Source: Ruegeria sp. 6PALISEP08 (GTDB lineage Bacteria > Pseudomonadota > Alphaproteobacteria > Rhodobacterales > Rhodobacteraceae). Taken from it: a DNA stretch of 64,000 nt. The notes under the pieces were generated by a model. It was not told the origin of the DNA, searched no databases, and worked only from the letters and a program-made list of their open reading frames with translations. The DNA lies in NCBI RefSeq assembly GCF_001238295.1, contig NZ_LGXZ01000007.1, positions 1 to 64,000 of the forward strand, read 5' to 3'. The position numbers were made by a program, and so were the translations under genes. Below are positions 1 through 9,095 of this stretch, in pieces. Numbering within the stretch: the stretch's first letter is position 1; each line of letters begins with the position of its first letter.

Positions 1-360
1 GTGGCGGATGTAGAAGCTTTCTATGGAGCGGATATCGATGGCAGTGGTGCTATTGGGCACCAATTGCCAAAGCAGACCGCACCCTCAACGGCAGAATCGA
101 AACTGGCTGTTGCTGAGCAGGATCTGAATTTGTCGGACTGGGATGAGGCGGCTGATGAACTGCAATTTGTGCCAGATCTGACATCGGCCTCGGAAAGCGA
201 CGCCACGTTTGACGAGTATCTGGATACCCAGGACCTGGGTGTTTCTGTTGACGAAAATCTCAGCGAAATCGCTTGGTTCAATCTTTCCATCAATGAAAGT
301 AAGGAGGACCTGGACCCCACTCTTGCCATTCTTTTGGAGGAGGACGGCTTCCTGCTGTGA
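1..360 (+). CDS. 3' end of an acidic protein of unknown function (partial at window edge)
   Basis: The reading frame is open from the first base of the window, so the true start probably lies upstream; only 119 C-terminal residues are visible. The chain is rich in Asp and Glu and low in Lys/Arg. Near its start it has a Ca-binding-like loop (ADIDGSGAIG) of the D-x-D-G-x-G-x-I type seen in EF-hand, dockerin and Trp-rich C-terminal domains of secreted proteins. No membrane segment is visible. The end is strongly acidic and hydrophobic (LLEEDGFLL). This composition would suit an exported or cell-surface protein, and another Ca-binding secreted-protein remnant lies 4 kb away, but the family is not recognised and no function is assigned. 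A T-rich stretch follows the stop codon directly. Confidence 0.5.
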   Translation: MADVEAFYGADIDGSGAIGHQLPKQTAPSTAESKLAVAEQDLNLSDWDEAADELQFVPDLTSASESDATFDEYLDTQDLGVSVDENLSEIAWFNLSINESKEDLDPTLAILLEEDGFLL

Positions 361-757
361 TCTTTTTTCTGCTGGAAGCTGGGGCGCTATCACCCGGCTC
401 CAGCGCATTCAGAAACCTAGGCTGTCAAAGAACAGGAATTTTCCAAGAACTCTGAGCCCAATGCCGGTTAGCGGTCTCACCATTGCTTGAGACCGAAGCC
501 GCAAGTTTGATCCGCACGGTTTAGATTGTCGGCATCGGCTGGGCTCTCCGCAGTTAGTGTTATTCGCCATAATCGAGGCAGCCGAATTGTTTCGGAGCAA
601 CATCTGCCCCTTCATAAAAGGGTTGCAAAAATACTTGAGACCGTCACGCTACAGCCATAACTTGCCCGTTTTCATACATGGGCTGTGGCGAAATCAGCCT
701 ACATGTGACATAGCTTTCTTAGACAACAGGATAGCTTAAAGAGTAGATTTAGTTTCA
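361..757. other. Gene-free stretch upstream of the rhamnose operon
   Basis: This gap has no coding-like frame. It presumably holds the promoter and leader of the rfb operon. A short inverted repeat (ACAGCC near 650, GGCTGT near 681) lies about 75 bases before rfbC. No promoter could be assigned with confidence. Confidence 0.4.
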
Positions 758-1327
758 ATGGAAATAGTTGCGCTTTCCATTCCGGAAGTGAAGTTGATTA
801 CCCCGAGGCGTTTTGGTGATCATCGCGGGTTTTTCGAAGAAACCTATAATGCCGACAGTTTTGCCGCTGTAGGCATAGACACGCAGTTTGTTCAGGACAA
901 TCATTCGCTCTCCGGCGCAATGAACACAATTCGCGGCCTGCATTACCAGGCCCCTCCCCGTGCGCAGACGAAACTGGTGCGCTGCGGACGTGGTAGGCTG
1001 TTTGATGTTGCTGTGGACATTCGTAAGGGCTCTCCGACTTTTGGCCAGTGGGTCGGAGAAGAATTGAGCTTTGAAAATGGGCGGATGCTGTTGGTTCCTG
1101 CGGGTTTTGCGCATGGTTTCGTGACATTGGAGCCGAGCACTGAGATCGTCTACAAGTGTTCAGACACCTATGCGCCTGAAACGGAAGGGGCAGTCCTTTG
1201 GGACGATCCTGATATCGGAATAGACTGGCCAAGCAGCAATTCAGCGCCCCAGTTGTCCGATAAAGACAAGGTCGCGCCACGTCTTTGCGACATTGAAACC
1301 CCTTTTGTATTTGAGGCTGCGCAATGA
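758..1327 (+). CDS. rfbC: dTDP-4-dehydrorhamnose 3,5-epimerase
   Basis: Third step of dTDP-L-rhamnose synthesis: double epimerisation of dTDP-4-keto-6-deoxyglucose at C3 and C5 in the cytoplasm. The 189-residue length is normal for the RmlC cupin family. Visible family motifs are the N-terminal [16 protein letters not shown] segment, the active-site GLHYQ near residue 64, and the VPAGFAHGF segment near residue 115. It is the first gene of a tight operon with rfbB, rfbD and rfbA. Its stop overlaps the rfbB start by four bases, so translation is probably coupled. The Shine-Dalgarno sequence before the ATG is weak. The product would feed rhamnose into lipopolysaccharide or an exopolysaccharide. 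Confidence 0.95.
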   Translation: MEIVALSIPEVKLITPRRFGDHRGFFEETYNADSFAAVGIDTQFVQDNHSLSGAMNTIRGLHYQAPPRAQTKLVRCGRGRLFDVAVDIRKGSPTFGQWVGEELSFENGRMLLVPAGFAHGFVTLEPSTEIVYKCSDTYAPETEGAVLWDDPDIGIDWPSSNSAPQLSDKDKVAPRLCDIETPFVFEAAQ

Positions 1328-2364
1328 AGATTCTGGTTACGGGAGGGGCCGGATTTATTGGGTCTGCTGTTATTCGGCGCGCTATTTCCGACGGGCATTC
1401 TATCGTCAACGTCGATGCGCTGACCTATGCTGCCTGTCTGGATAATGTTGCGTCGGTGGCTGAGTCACCGACATACGTTTTTGAGCATGCGGATATCCGG
1501 AATGCCTCGGCGATGTCAGGAGTTTTGGACAAGCATCAGCCTGACGCCATCATGCATTTGGCAGCTGAAAGCCATGTGGACCGTTCAATCGATGGACCTG
1601 CGGCCTTTATCGATACAAACCTGACTGGCACCTACGTTCTTCTGGAAGCCGCGCGCGCCTATTGGGTGGGTGCGGGCCACCCCGAGGGTTTTAGGTTTCA
1701 TCACATATCGACAGACGAAGTTTTTGGATCGCTAGGGGAAACCGGGTATTTCACCGAAGATAGCCCTTATCAGCCCAATTCGCCCTATTCCGCCTCAAAA
1801 GCAGGATCAGATCACCTTGTGCGTGCATGGCGGGAAACCTATGGTCTGCCTGTGGTTTTGACAAATTGCTCGAACAATTACGGCCCCTACCAGTTCCCGG
1901 AAAAGCTGATACCCGTCGTCATCCTGAATGCGTTAGCCGGGAAGCCGATCCCGGTTTACGGGAAAGGAGACAATATTCGCGACTGGCTGCATGTCGAAGA
2001 TCATGCCGAAGCGCTTTTGCTGGTGCTGGAAAAAGGAGAGCTTGGTCGCAGTTACAATATCGGTGGCGAGAATGAGATGGCCAATCTAGACCTCGTCAGA
2101 ATGTTGTGCACAATTCTGGATCGACTGAAGCCGGGAACAGCACCCTATAGTGATCTGATCACGTTTGTAACGGATCGCCCAGGCCATGACCGCCGCTATG
2201 CCATCGACCCGACCCGCATCCGTGAGGAACTGAACTGGCGTCCGTCGCACACCCCTGAAACCGGGCTGGAGCAAACCGTGCAATGGTACCTGGACAACAC
2301 AAACTGGTTGAACGCCCTGCAAGCGCGCAACGGTGTTGGCAAGCGTTTGGGGACGGCCCAATGA
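1324..2364 (+). CDS. rfbB: dTDP-glucose 4,6-dehydratase
   Basis: Second step of dTDP-L-rhamnose synthesis: NAD-dependent dehydration of dTDP-glucose to dTDP-4-keto-6-deoxyglucose. It is an extended short-chain dehydrogenase of 346 residues. Visible features are the N-terminal Rossmann motif GGAGFIGSA, the [10 protein letters not shown] segment carrying the Thr-Asp-Glu catalytic residues, the [11 protein letters not shown] segment carrying the Tyr-x3-Lys pair, and the [14 protein letters not shown] substrate-binding motif. It starts inside the last codons of rfbC (ATGA overlap) and ends in the same kind of overlap with rfbD, so all three are co-transcribed. Confidence 0.97.
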   Translation: MKILVTGGAGFIGSAVIRRAISDGHSIVNVDALTYAACLDNVASVAESPTYVFEHADIRNASAMSGVLDKHQPDAIMHLAAESHVDRSIDGPAAFIDTNLTGTYVLLEAARAYWVGAGHPEGFRFHHISTDEVFGSLGETGYFTEDSPYQPNSPYSASKAGSDHLVRAWRETYGLPVVLTNCSNNYGPYQFPEKLIPVVILNALAGKPIPVYGKGDNIRDWLHVEDHAEALLLVLEKGELGRSYNIGGENEMANLDLVRMLCTILDRLKPGTAPYSDLITFVTDRPGHDRRYAIDPTRIREELNWRPSHTPETGLEQTVQWYLDNTNWLNALQARNGVGKRLGTAQ

Positions 2365-3224
2365 AGGCGCTGGTTTTTGGTTATAGCGGTCAGGTGGCGA
2401 CCGAGTTGCGTCGCCGCGCACAGAACCATGAATTCACGCTCCAGACACTGGATCGCGCGATGGCAGATCTGTCCGACCCTGCTCAATGCGCTGAGGCCAT
2501 TCGGCGCACGGACGCTGATGTAATCATCAATGCCGCTGCTTATACAGCGGTCGACAAGGCGGAAGATGAGCCCGAACTGGCCCAAACTGTTAACGCGGAG
2601 TCGCCCGGCGCGATGGCGCGCGCAGCCGCTGAACGCGGCCTGCCCTTCCTGCATGTCTCGACGGACTATGTTTTTAACGGGTCAGGCATGACACCATGGG
2701 AAACCGAAGACTCAACAGCTCCATTGGGGGTTTATGGTAAAACCAAGCTGGATGGCGAACACCAAGTTGCACAAGCCGGAGGGTGGCACGCAGTTCTGCG
2801 CACCAGTTGGGTGTTCTCTGCCCATGGAAAGAACTTTGTAAAAACCATCCTCAGGCTAGCTGAAACACGGGACAGACTGACAATTGTAGCCGATCAGATC
2901 GGTGGGCCGACACCCGCGGCCGATATAGCCGACACCCTTCTTCTTATGGCCAAAGCTGGGCCAAATGACGAATACGGCTTGTTTCATTATTCTGGCGCAC
3001 CTGATGTCAGTTGGGCAGATTTCGCCCGCGAAATCATTGCGCAGTCTGGTTTGGCGGTTCAGATCGAAGATATCCCGACGACAGACTACCCTACCCCAGC
3101 CCCCAGACCGCTGAATTCACGTTTGAACTGTGATCGCTTGAACACCGCTTTTGGACTCAGCAGACCAGACTGGAAAGCTGGCCTGAACAACGTCTTGCGC
3201 GAGTTGAACTCTGCAACAGGCTGA
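2361..3224 (+). CDS. rfbD: dTDP-4-dehydrorhamnose reductase
   Basis: Last step of dTDP-L-rhamnose synthesis: NAD(P)H-dependent reduction of dTDP-4-keto-L-rhamnose. The ATG at 2361 is chosen because it overlaps the rfbB stop (ATGA) and gives the expected [16 protein letters not shown] nucleotide-binding start; a longer frame from 2283 only adds unrelated residues. The 287-residue product shows [10 protein letters not shown] and YGKTKLDGE (catalytic Tyr and Lys) and [10 protein letters not shown], all typical of the RmlD family. It is followed after 18 bases by rfbA. Confidence 0.95.
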   Translation: MKALVFGYSGQVATELRRRAQNHEFTLQTLDRAMADLSDPAQCAEAIRRTDADVIINAAAYTAVDKAEDEPELAQTVNAESPGAMARAAAERGLPFLHVSTDYVFNGSGMTPWETEDSTAPLGVYGKTKLDGEHQVAQAGGWHAVLRTSWVFSAHGKNFVKTILRLAETRDRLTIVADQIGGPTPAADIADTLLLMAKAGPNDEYGLFHYSGAPDVSWADFAREIIAQSGLAVQIEDIPTTDYPTPAPRPLNSRLNCDRLNTAFGLSRPDWKAGLNNVLRELNSATG

Positions 3225-3242
3225 ACCGTGAAAGGACAAGGT

Positions 3243-4109
3243 ATGCAACGCAAAGGCATTATTCTTGCAGGAGGATCCGGTACCCGACTTTATCCGATCA
3301 CAATGGCAGTCTCGAAGCAATTATTGCCAATCTATAACAAGCCTATGATCTTTTACCCCCTGAGCGTTCTGATGCTCGCGAAAATCCGTGAGATTGCAAT
3401 CATCACCACCCCCCAGGATCAGGAGCAATTTCAACGTATGCTGGGTGATGGCAGTCATTATGGACTGTCTCTCACGTGGATCGTGCAGCCCTCTCCTGAC
3501 GGTCTGGCACAGGCTTATACACTGGCAGAGGATTTTCTGGCCGGTGCCCCTTCGGCGCTGATATTAGGCGACAATATTTTCTTTGGACATGGTCTGCCGG
3601 AACTACTTGTTGAAGCGGACCAACAACAACGCGGCGGGACCGTTTTCGCTTATCGCGTTGCCGACCCTCAACGTTATGGCGTGGTGGATTTTGAAGGAAA
3701 CAAAGCCCGGGCGATTATCGAAAAGCCTGAGGTTCCACCATCGAACTATGCAGTGACCGGGCTTTATTTTCTGGATGGTGACGCCCCGGCCCGAGCGCAT
3801 GATGTTCAGCCATCAGCGCGCGGCGAACTGGAAATCACCTCGTTGTTGGAAATGTACCTGCGCGAAGGCTTGCTGGAGGTGCAAACCATGGGGCGCGGCT
3901 TTGCCTGGTTGGATACCGGCACGCACGGGTCCTTGCTGGATGCAGGCAACTTTGTACGGACCCTCGAAGACCGTCAGGGAATGCAGACTGGCAGCCTCGA
4001 CGAAATCGCGTGGGCAAATGGCTGGATCGACAATGCCGCACTGGAAGAACGGGCGCAACTTTTCGCCAAGTCCACATATGGCCCTTATCTGAAACAGTTG
4101 TTGGACTAA
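3243..4109 (+). CDS. rfbA: Glucose-1-phosphate thymidylyltransferase
   Basis: First committed step of the rhamnose pathway: it joins dTTP and glucose-1-phosphate to give dTDP-glucose. The ATG at 3243 is preferred over a GTG at 3228 because AAAGGA sits six bases upstream and the product then begins MQRKGIILAGGSGTRL, the standard nucleotidyltransferase start. At 288 residues the length is typical. The GDNIFFGHGL and EKPEVPPSNYAVTGLYF segments are diagnostic of the RmlA family. Having rfbA last in the operon is one of the common orders. The gene converges on the decayed RTX gene. Confidence 0.96.
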   Translation: MQRKGIILAGGSGTRLYPITMAVSKQLLPIYNKPMIFYPLSVLMLAKIREIAIITTPQDQEQFQRMLGDGSHYGLSLTWIVQPSPDGLAQAYTLAEDFLAGAPSALILGDNIFFGHGLPELLVEADQQQRGGTVFAYRVADPQRYGVVDFEGNKARAIIEKPEVPPSNYAVTGLYFLDGDAPARAHDVQPSARGELEITSLLEMYLREGLLEVQTMGRGFAWLDTGTHGSLLDAGNFVRTLEDRQGMQTGSLDEIAWANGWIDNAALEERAQLFAKSTYGPYLKQLLD

Positions 4110-4334
4110 TTCGTACAAACGGTGATAGTTCCTAAGCCTCCATTTTGCTTTTGCTAAACTGAAAGCATGACCCCACAGCGCGGTTGGAAATATCTTCCCA
4201 CCCGCGCTTGCTAGGTCAAAGGGCGGCGATCACCCACTCAGATGAAAGAACGAGCGGCATAGATCCTCAACAACGCAGATCGAGCAGGAGAGATCAGGCC
4301 AAGTTCGCTATAACATGAATAGACTCGACGCAGG

Positions 4335-5504
4335 TCATGCGGCTTCGAGGTTACCCAACAATATCGACGTCATATCCATGTCAATAACCCCATCTACAGC
4401 AACGACATCGGCACCTGTTTCATAGGTCACATTGTCTTTGGTAATTCCGGACAAATCCGCGTTTTCATCCAGAAAAACCCATTCAAGATTCGGCGCTGAC
4501 GGCTGGCCGACAACCACTTTCAGGATCGCAAGTGCGTCCAAAGCGTTGACGATACCATCTTGGTTTACGTCGGCTGCTATTAGATCTTCTGCCGTCGCCG
4601 GACACCATGTCGGGTCGAGGCCAACTGCAATGCGCAGGACCTGCAGTGCGTCCAAAGCGTCGATTTCGTTGCTTGCCGTCGAATAGTGTTTGACGATGTC
4701 CAACGAGCCCGAATATGTGCCGTCTGGCAAGTCCAAGTCGAAATTCCCCTGATCATCAGCGGTAACTGATACGGTGCCTCCTCCATCGGGTGTAAAGCTG
4801 ATCTCTGCGTCCGTCAGTCCAGGATTCGACGTTTCGCTGTTTACAGCAATCTGTCCAGCCACCCCATCCGAACTGTCTGGCGTCAACCCGCCAAAATCGC
4901 CGAAATCAACCGGGATATGATCGGACCCGCCGAATCCGGCACCAAAGATGTCGGAGCTTGTCAGTGGACCACCCGCGGCCGAGTGAACTTCCACCACTTC
5001 GTTCCTGTATTCGACCCTCGCACCTTGCGCTGTACTGGTCACGGTCAGTTGCTGTGGGGAGCGCAACAGCAAGTAATCGAACATGTCCAACCGGTCCACT
5101 CCGGCCTGAAAGTCTGTGATCGTGGTCAGGCCGCTCCCGGCTTGCATCACAAAAGTATCCGCCCCTGCCCCACCGGTCATGGTTGTTGCACCTGCTCCGG
5201 CGATCAGGATGTCATCCCCGTGCCCGCCAAGCAGAGTGGTATCCAGAATACTGCCGCTCAACATGTCGTCTGATGCGGTTCCAGTCACGGTACCAAATCC
5301 CGTTGCCACCGTTCCTAGATCATCCACAGGCACTGACAGAACTGTCACGCCAGCGTCTTGTTGAGACGACACCAGGATCTGCAATTCATCGCCAACATGC
5401 GCAACGCTGATTGTTTCGACATTTTGCAACCCGCTCGCCAAAGTGTCGGCAAAGCTGTCCTGATAGACCAACTGACCCTGCGGTGTCAGGGTAAACAGGC
5501 TCAC
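4335..5504 (-). pseudogene. 5'-truncated RTX/dockerin secreted protein (remnant)
   Basis: The 389 residues from a GTG at 5504 are the C-terminal part of a type I secretion substrate. In order there is the tail of a beta-propeller-like region (GDDGVSLFTLTPQG), RTX Ca-binding repeats (LLGGHGDDIL and MTGGAGADTFVM) near residues 90-130, an acidic linker, and a dockerin-like pair of Ca loops near residues 280-340 (ADVNQDGIVNALDALAILK). The frame stays open upstream to about 5585 in similar sequence (TSVAGGGDDG), with no ribosome binding site or export signal, so the GTG is not a genuine start. The missing N-terminus stops where a truncated secretion gene of opposite strand begins. Most likely it is a non-functional remnant. 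Confidence 0.75.
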
Positions 5505-5554
5505 CCCGTCATCGCCACCGCCGGCAACAGAAGTACCGGGAATATGAAGAAGGC

Positions 5555-6336
5555 TTGGTAGATCAAGTAACGGCCGACGAAACGCTCAAAGTTCTTGCGG
5601 ACGAGCGCGCCATCATTGCTCCTCTGGTTAAACAACAGATGGAACCTGCGACAACTCTGCTAGCGTTGCGGCGGAGTGAGGCCGAGTGGCGCGGTCGGAA
5701 GGTGCGTGCCGAAGCCGCAACCAACAGATTACAAACAGGGTTGGATGAAATCGACGATCGCATCCGGGCTGCCCATAGTCGGTTTCGCAGTGCGGCACTG
5801 ACGGACCTGGCGATCGCCACGGCTGAATTGGCCACTTTGCAACCGACCCTGCCAGCTTTGCGCGACCGGGCATCAAGGGCCAAGTTCGCTCTCCGGTGCG
5901 GGGCATTGTCAATCGCATTCATCAAACGACCATCGGAGGTTTAGCGAGAAGCGGCGAGGAACTCGTCGAAATCGTGCCGCTGGATGACACATTGCTGGTC
6001 GAAGCCTATGTGAAACCCGAGGATATCGCGTTTCTGCACGCTGGTCAGCCCGTGAAGGTCAAGATCACAGCTTATGACTTCGCGCGCTACGGCGCGCTGG
6101 ATGGTGAAATCACACGCATTGGTGCAGATACGATCACGCGCTCGGAACGTAATGAAGAAGAGGTGTTCGTCGTGGAAATTCGCACCAATAACACAATGCT
6201 GGACGGGAACGGTGTTGCGGTTGAAATCATACCCGGCATGATTGCTGAAGTGGATATCTTATCTGGTCGTAAATCTGTTCTGGATTACATTTTGCAACCC
6301 GTCGTGAAGATCAAGGACCAGGCTTTGCGCGAGTAG
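5555..6336 (+). pseudogene. Broken HlyD-type membrane fusion protein of a type I secretion system
   Basis: Two successive frames together encode the C-terminal two thirds of a periplasmic adaptor. The first (5555-5944) is a coiled-coil region rich in Ala, Glu and Arg; the second (5896-6336) reads RGIVNRIHQTTIGGLARSGE, then VEAYVKPEDIAFLHAGQPVKV and the terminal VKIKDQALRE, typical of HlyD/LapC proteins. The switch lies near 5876-5890: inserting one base at AAGTTCGC (expected AAGGTTCGC) restores a continuous reading into the VRSPVRGIVN motif, so a single-base deletion is inferred. The N-terminal anchor and first half are also missing, and the partner ABC ATPase is not in the window. It is non-functional unless sequencing error explains the shift, and even then it is truncated. 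Confidence 0.8.
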
Positions 6337-6420
6337 ACCTCGGCAAGAGGGTTTTCTCAGCGCGATCGACATCGTTTGATTGCCAACACGTGGCCAAAAA
6401 CTCGTGCGATAATACCGCAC

Positions 6421-7122
6421 TTAGCTCCAGGCTACGTCGCCTAAAAAAATGTATCCTGCGCCGTATATCGTTTTGATCAGGCGCGGATTTTTTGGGTCTT
6501 CCCCAAGTTTTGTGCGCAATCTCGAAATTCGAACATCCATGGCCCGGTCGAAACTGTCACCAGCCGCGCCGCCTAAGGACTCCTGCATTTGCGCCCTGCT
6601 GATCAGACGCTTGGGACTTTCCAAAAACAACCGGAGGACTTCCCCTTCAGCATGGCTGAAAGGCGTTTCAGCACCGGCCCCATCCTCAAGAACATAACGG
6701 TCAAAATGCGCTGTCCAGCCATTGAACACAGCTGTATCCGAATGTGAGGTTTGACCGCGCGGTGTCCGCAATCTGGCACGAATCCGAGCAACCACCTCTG
6801 CCGGGTCGAACGGTTTCGTTATGTAGTCGTCAGCTCCAAGTTCCAGTCCTGTCACCCGATCCTGCACCTGTGCCCGTCCGGAAATGATGATTACCGCCGC
6901 GCCCTGTTCCAATGCAAGGCGATGAACCAACGCCAACCCGTCGGTATCCGGCAATGAAAGATCGACCAGACAGACATCTGGTGTCACGCGGTTCAGTGCC
7001 GCCTCAAATTCCCGCGCGCGGGAAAAACTTTGTGTTCGGAACCCGGCTTCTTCCAAAGCGTCGGTAAGAATACGTCGTATCTCGGGTTCGTCATCGAGAA
7101 TAGTCACCAACGGTTGCGTCAT
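6421..7122 (-). CDS. OmpR/PhoB-type response regulator
   Basis: Cytoplasmic DNA-binding regulator of 233 residues. Receiver domain at about 1-118: acidic pair Asp10/Asp11, phosphoacceptor Asp54 (CLVDLSLPDTDG), Ser81 and Lys103 (ITKPFDPAEV). Winged-helix DNA-binding domain at about 130-233, ending RLIKTIYGAGYIF as in OmpR-family proteins. Its ATG overlaps the stop of the upstream hybrid kinase, so the two form a two-component pair translated together. It lies at the 3' end of the minus-strand series aspT-asdA-kinase-regulator, which suggests it answers to, or controls, aspartate/alanine metabolism. The target is not shown by sequence. Confidence 0.93.
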   Translation of the reverse strand: MTQPLVTILDDEPEIRRILTDALEEAGFRTQSFSRAREFEAALNRVTPDVCLVDLSLPDTDGLALVHRLALEQGAAVIIISGRAQVQDRVTGLELGADDYITKPFDPAEVVARIRARLRTPRGQTSHSDTAVFNGWTAHFDRYVLEDGAGAETPFSHAEGEVLRLFLESPKRLISRAQMQESLGGAAGDSFDRAMDVRISRLRTKLGEDPKNPRLIKTIYGAGYIFLGDVAWS

Positions 7123-9032
7123 CAGGCGGCCTCGGCTTGGATCAGTGCGGCCAATTGAGCCTGTGAAAACGGTTTACGCAACACCGGCGCCGCAGAAAGC
7201 GCCTGTTGGTACAGAGGATCAGAATTCGGCAACGAAGTCATGAGGATGCACGGCAATCCAGAGTTTACTTTCCGCAGAAGATCCAGACCTGTTCCCCCGC
7301 CTTTTAAGCGGATATCGGACAAAACCATCGAGATGTCTTCAACACTAGAAAGCAGCGTCAGAGCTTCATCCGCCGAATTGGCCTCGATAACTGTAAAACC
7401 GAGCTCTACCAGCATGTCCCTGAACTGGCCCCGTAACTCGTCACTGTCTTCCACCAGCAACACCAAGCCATCCTGAGCGGGTGGAGCAGAGCGATACGGC
7501 AATCGCAACACGACCGATGCGCCGGATGGAGTATTTCTGAGGTTCAGATCGCCGCCCGCAAGTTTCACTGTGTCGTAAACCATTGACAAACCCAAACCGG
7601 ACCCGTCACTGCCCTTGGTTGTAAAAAAGGGGTTCAGCGCCTTGTCCAGCGCTTCGGGTGAAAATCCTGAACCGGTGTCCGACACCGTGATTTCGACCCA
7701 TATCTTACCGATCGCATGTGCGCTGATGGTGATCTGACCTGAGCTTCCGCACGCATCCCGCGCATTCAGAACAAGGTTCAGCAACGCATCCTGCACCATC
7801 CCCGGATCCAGCATTAATGTCTGATCCGGCAAAGTGTTAACGACAGAAAACCCCATGCCGCGCGGCAAGGATGGGGTGGCCAGGATACGCAGATCTTCCA
7901 GCAAACCGCGCATATCTGTAGCTTGTGGCCGTGGCGTTCGGTTGCCTGTCATATCTGCGATGCGGTTCAGCAATTGCCCGCCCCGACGCGCCGTTTGTTG
8001 AGTGGCTGCGACAAGTTCTTGCGCTTCCTCCGGCAAGCCCATCTTGTCCAGTCTGGACTGCATCCCAAGGATAATCGTTAGCAGGTTGGACAAGTCATGC
8101 GCCAGTCCGCTGGTCATCTGCGCCGCCATCTCTCGGCGACGGGTTTGTTGTAGGGCGACCCGCGCCTGGGTTTCTTCGGTAATGTCCACGGACATGACAT
8201 AGACGCCCCCTGCCCCATCTGGAGTGAATGAAACACGGATCCGGCGAGAATCCTGGTCTTCGGTGAATTCAAAAACCGAAGGTTCACCATCATAAGCCTT
8301 TCGCAGGTGGCTTTCCACGCGCTCAAATGCTGCTTCGCCAAGCGCGTCGGAGATATGTAGGCCCAGAATATCGGACGGACGCCCAGGCATAACCGCGCTC
8401 AGGCGCCGGTTGGAAAAGTCATACAAACCGTCACTGTCCAAATGCGCGATATGCGCTGGCATCATCTCAGTCACAAGGCGCGTGCGGGCTTCAATTTCGG
8501 TCAGTTCCCGTTTGGCTTCTTCCAAGGCAGCTATTGTGGCTGCAAGCTTGCGATTGGTGGCCGAAAGTTCTTCGGCGTGACCCAGCAATTGTTCAGACAA
8601 TTCCTCTGACCGCGCCCGCAACAGGTTTTCGGCCCGCCGAGTGCCTGTGATATCGGTATAGACCGCAACCCACCCCCCCTGAGGCAACGGTGCACCTTCG
8701 ATTGAAACAACCTGTCCGTTGGGTCGCACGCGTTCCATGTAATGGGGTTCAAAGGTCAAAGCTTGCTCGATGCGCAGATTGACCATGTCTTCCACACTTT
8801 CGTCGTGGCCGTATTCTCCTCGGCTGGCAAGAAAGTAGATTGTGTCTCGGAACAAAGCGCCGCGTTGGACAAGCTCATCCGGCAAGTCGAACATTTCCTG
8901 AAACCGGCGATTGCTGAGCACCAGCTGCAACTTGCTGTCATAAATGGAAAGCGCCTGACCAATCAGGTTCAGTCCGGCGGTTGTCATCGCCTTGATGCGC
9001 TTTTCCGTTATGTCCAAGTTTGCCTTTTCCAC
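7122..9032 (-). CDS. Hybrid sensor histidine kinase with two PAS domains and a C-terminal receiver
   Basis: A 636-residue kinase with no evident membrane segment, so probably a cytoplasmic sensor. Order of domains: PAS at about 17-130, a coiled-coil linker at 135-185 (LSEQLLGHAEELSATNRKL), a second PAS at 186-285, a dimerisation/phosphoacceptor helix with His312 in SGLAHDLSNLL, an ATPase domain with Asn423 (NARDA), DTGSGFS and GSGLGLSMV, and a receiver at about 523-636 with Asp573 (VLSDIRLKGGG). The receiver suggests an internal phosphorelay step or feedback. The start is a GTG close behind AGGGG; the exact start is uncertain by a few codons. It overlaps its regulator and follows asdA by 63 bases. 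Confidence 0.93.
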   Translation of the reverse strand: MEKANLDITEKRIKAMTTAGLNLIGQALSIYDSKLQLVLSNRRFQEMFDLPDELVQRGALFRDTIYFLASRGEYGHDESVEDMVNLRIEQALTFEPHYMERVRPNGQVVSIEGAPLPQGGWVAVYTDITGTRRAENLLRARSEELSEQLLGHAEELSATNRKLAATIAALEEAKRELTEIEARTRLVTEMMPAHIAHLDSDGLYDFSNRRLSAVMPGRPSDILGLHISDALGEAAFERVESHLRKAYDGEPSVFEFTEDQDSRRIRVSFTPDGAGGVYVMSVDITEETQARVALQQTRRREMAAQMTSGLAHDLSNLLTIILGMQSRLDKMGLPEEAQELVAATQQTARRGGQLLNRIADMTGNRTPRPQATDMRGLLEDLRILATPSLPRGMGFSVVNTLPDQTLMLDPGMVQDALLNLVLNARDACGSSGQITISAHAIGKIWVEITVSDTGSGFSPEALDKALNPFFTTKGSDGSGLGLSMVYDTVKLAGGDLNLRNTPSGASVVLRLPYRSAPPAQDGLVLLVEDSDELRGQFRDMLVELGFTVIEANSADEALTLLSSVEDISMVLSDIRLKGGGTGLDLLRKVNSGLPCILMTSLPNSDPLYQQALSAAPVLRKPFSQAQLAALIQAEAA

Positions 9033-9095
9033 AACCCCTGCGTAGCACCTGATTTCAGGTACGGATAGTGGGTTTCATTCTTGGACATTGCTACT

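Noticed and set aside
4110..4334. Possible small gene or element between rfbA and the RTX remnant
   Set aside because: The only ATG frame is about 15 codons, and no terminal repeats or transposase sequence were found.
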